Assembly: GCA_019894655.1 (NCBI GenBank) | Contig: JAGXNZ010000237.1 | Location: forward strand, 1 to 6,606 | DNA: 6,606 nucleotides | Source of the DNA: Promethearchaeota archaeon | GTDB lineage: Archaea > Asgardarchaeota > Lokiarchaeia > Sigynarchaeales > SOKP01 | Direction of reading: 5' to 3' | Shown: positions 6,460 to 6,606 of the stretch, piece after piece | Layout: every line of letters begins with the position of its first letter | Position numbering within the stretch: the first letter of the stretch is position 1 | The notes under the pieces: model-generated | Database searches by the model: none | Told to the model about the DNA's origin: nothing | Seen by the model: only the letters and a program-made list of their open reading frames with translations | Position numbers and translations under genes: made by a program

Positions 6460-6523
6460 CATAAACCACTATTAAAGTTACAATTATTGATATTATTAAG
6501 CATAAACATAAGAGAAGAATATT

Positions 6524-6606
6524 ATGTCGGACGAATATGAAAAAGACGAGGAAGAAGAATACAAACCTCGTGGTCCACCCCCTATACAAACTCCTCCAAC
6601 ACCACC
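6524..6606 (+). CDS. Unrecognised protein, acidic then proline-rich N-terminus (3' end outside window)
   Basis: An ATG at 6524 opens a frame that runs to the window end, giving 27 whole codons. It encodes MSDEYEKDEEEEYKPRG, followed by a proline-rich PPPIQTPPTPP. Ten of the first 12 residues after the Met are Asp, Glu, Lys or Tyr, and seven of the last 11 visible residues are proline. This looks like an intrinsically disordered tail rather than a folded domain, so the function cannot be assigned from what is visible. A good TATA box upstream and the regular coding bias support a real gene. It could be the disordered head of a larger protein. It runs in the same direction as the deacetylase, 115 bp downstream, and probably has its own promoter. 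Confidence 0.6.
   Translation, partial: MSDEYEKDEEEEYKPRGPPPIQTPPTP

Overview
This is an AT-rich, intron-free, gene-dense window that most likely comes from an archaeon, and probably from an Asgard (Promethearchaeati) lineage. Three observations point there. The first gene is an MCM replicative helicase of the archaeal/eukaryotic type. A Ras/Rab-like small GTPase with all five G motifs sits in ordinary prokaryotic gene spacing. Starts generally lack a clear Shine-Dalgarno sequence but often have a TATA-like element about 20-35 bp upstream. The lineage call is inference from gene content, not from a phylogeny.

Layout: (1) 1-1263 (+), the C-terminal two thirds of MCM, whose N-terminal domain lies before the window. 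(2) 1324-3510 (+), a complete UvrD/Rep/PcrA-type SF1A helicase. (3) 3574-4554 (+), a zinc-type medium-chain alcohol/polyol dehydrogenase without the structural-zinc cysteines. (4) 4584-5096 (-), a Rab-like GTPase converging on the dehydrogenase across 29 bp that hold an AT hairpin. (5) A 223-bp divergent intergenic region with a perfect 16-bp TATA palindrome and an 11-bp direct repeat. (6) 5320-6408 (+), a histone-deacetylase-family amidohydrolase with an almost complete catalytic set. (7) 6524-6606 (+), the start of an unrecognised gene encoding a very acidic and then proline-rich N-terminus. No stretch longer than 300 bp lacks a gene.

MCM and the UvrD-like helicase are both DNA-processing motors. 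They are neighbours on one strand, but a T8 tract and a TATA-like box between them suggest separate transcription. The dehydrogenase has no visible link to them. The GTPase and the deacetylase are diverging genes of families best known from eukaryotic signalling, membrane and chromatin biology. The sequence shows proximity and a shared upstream region, not a functional link. No mobile element, CRISPR array, RNA gene or clear new multigene system was seen. The most interesting points are family-level oddities: the GTPase lacks a lipidation motif, the deacetylase has an altered second histidine, the dehydrogenase lacks its structural-zinc lobe, and the last gene is unrecognised.
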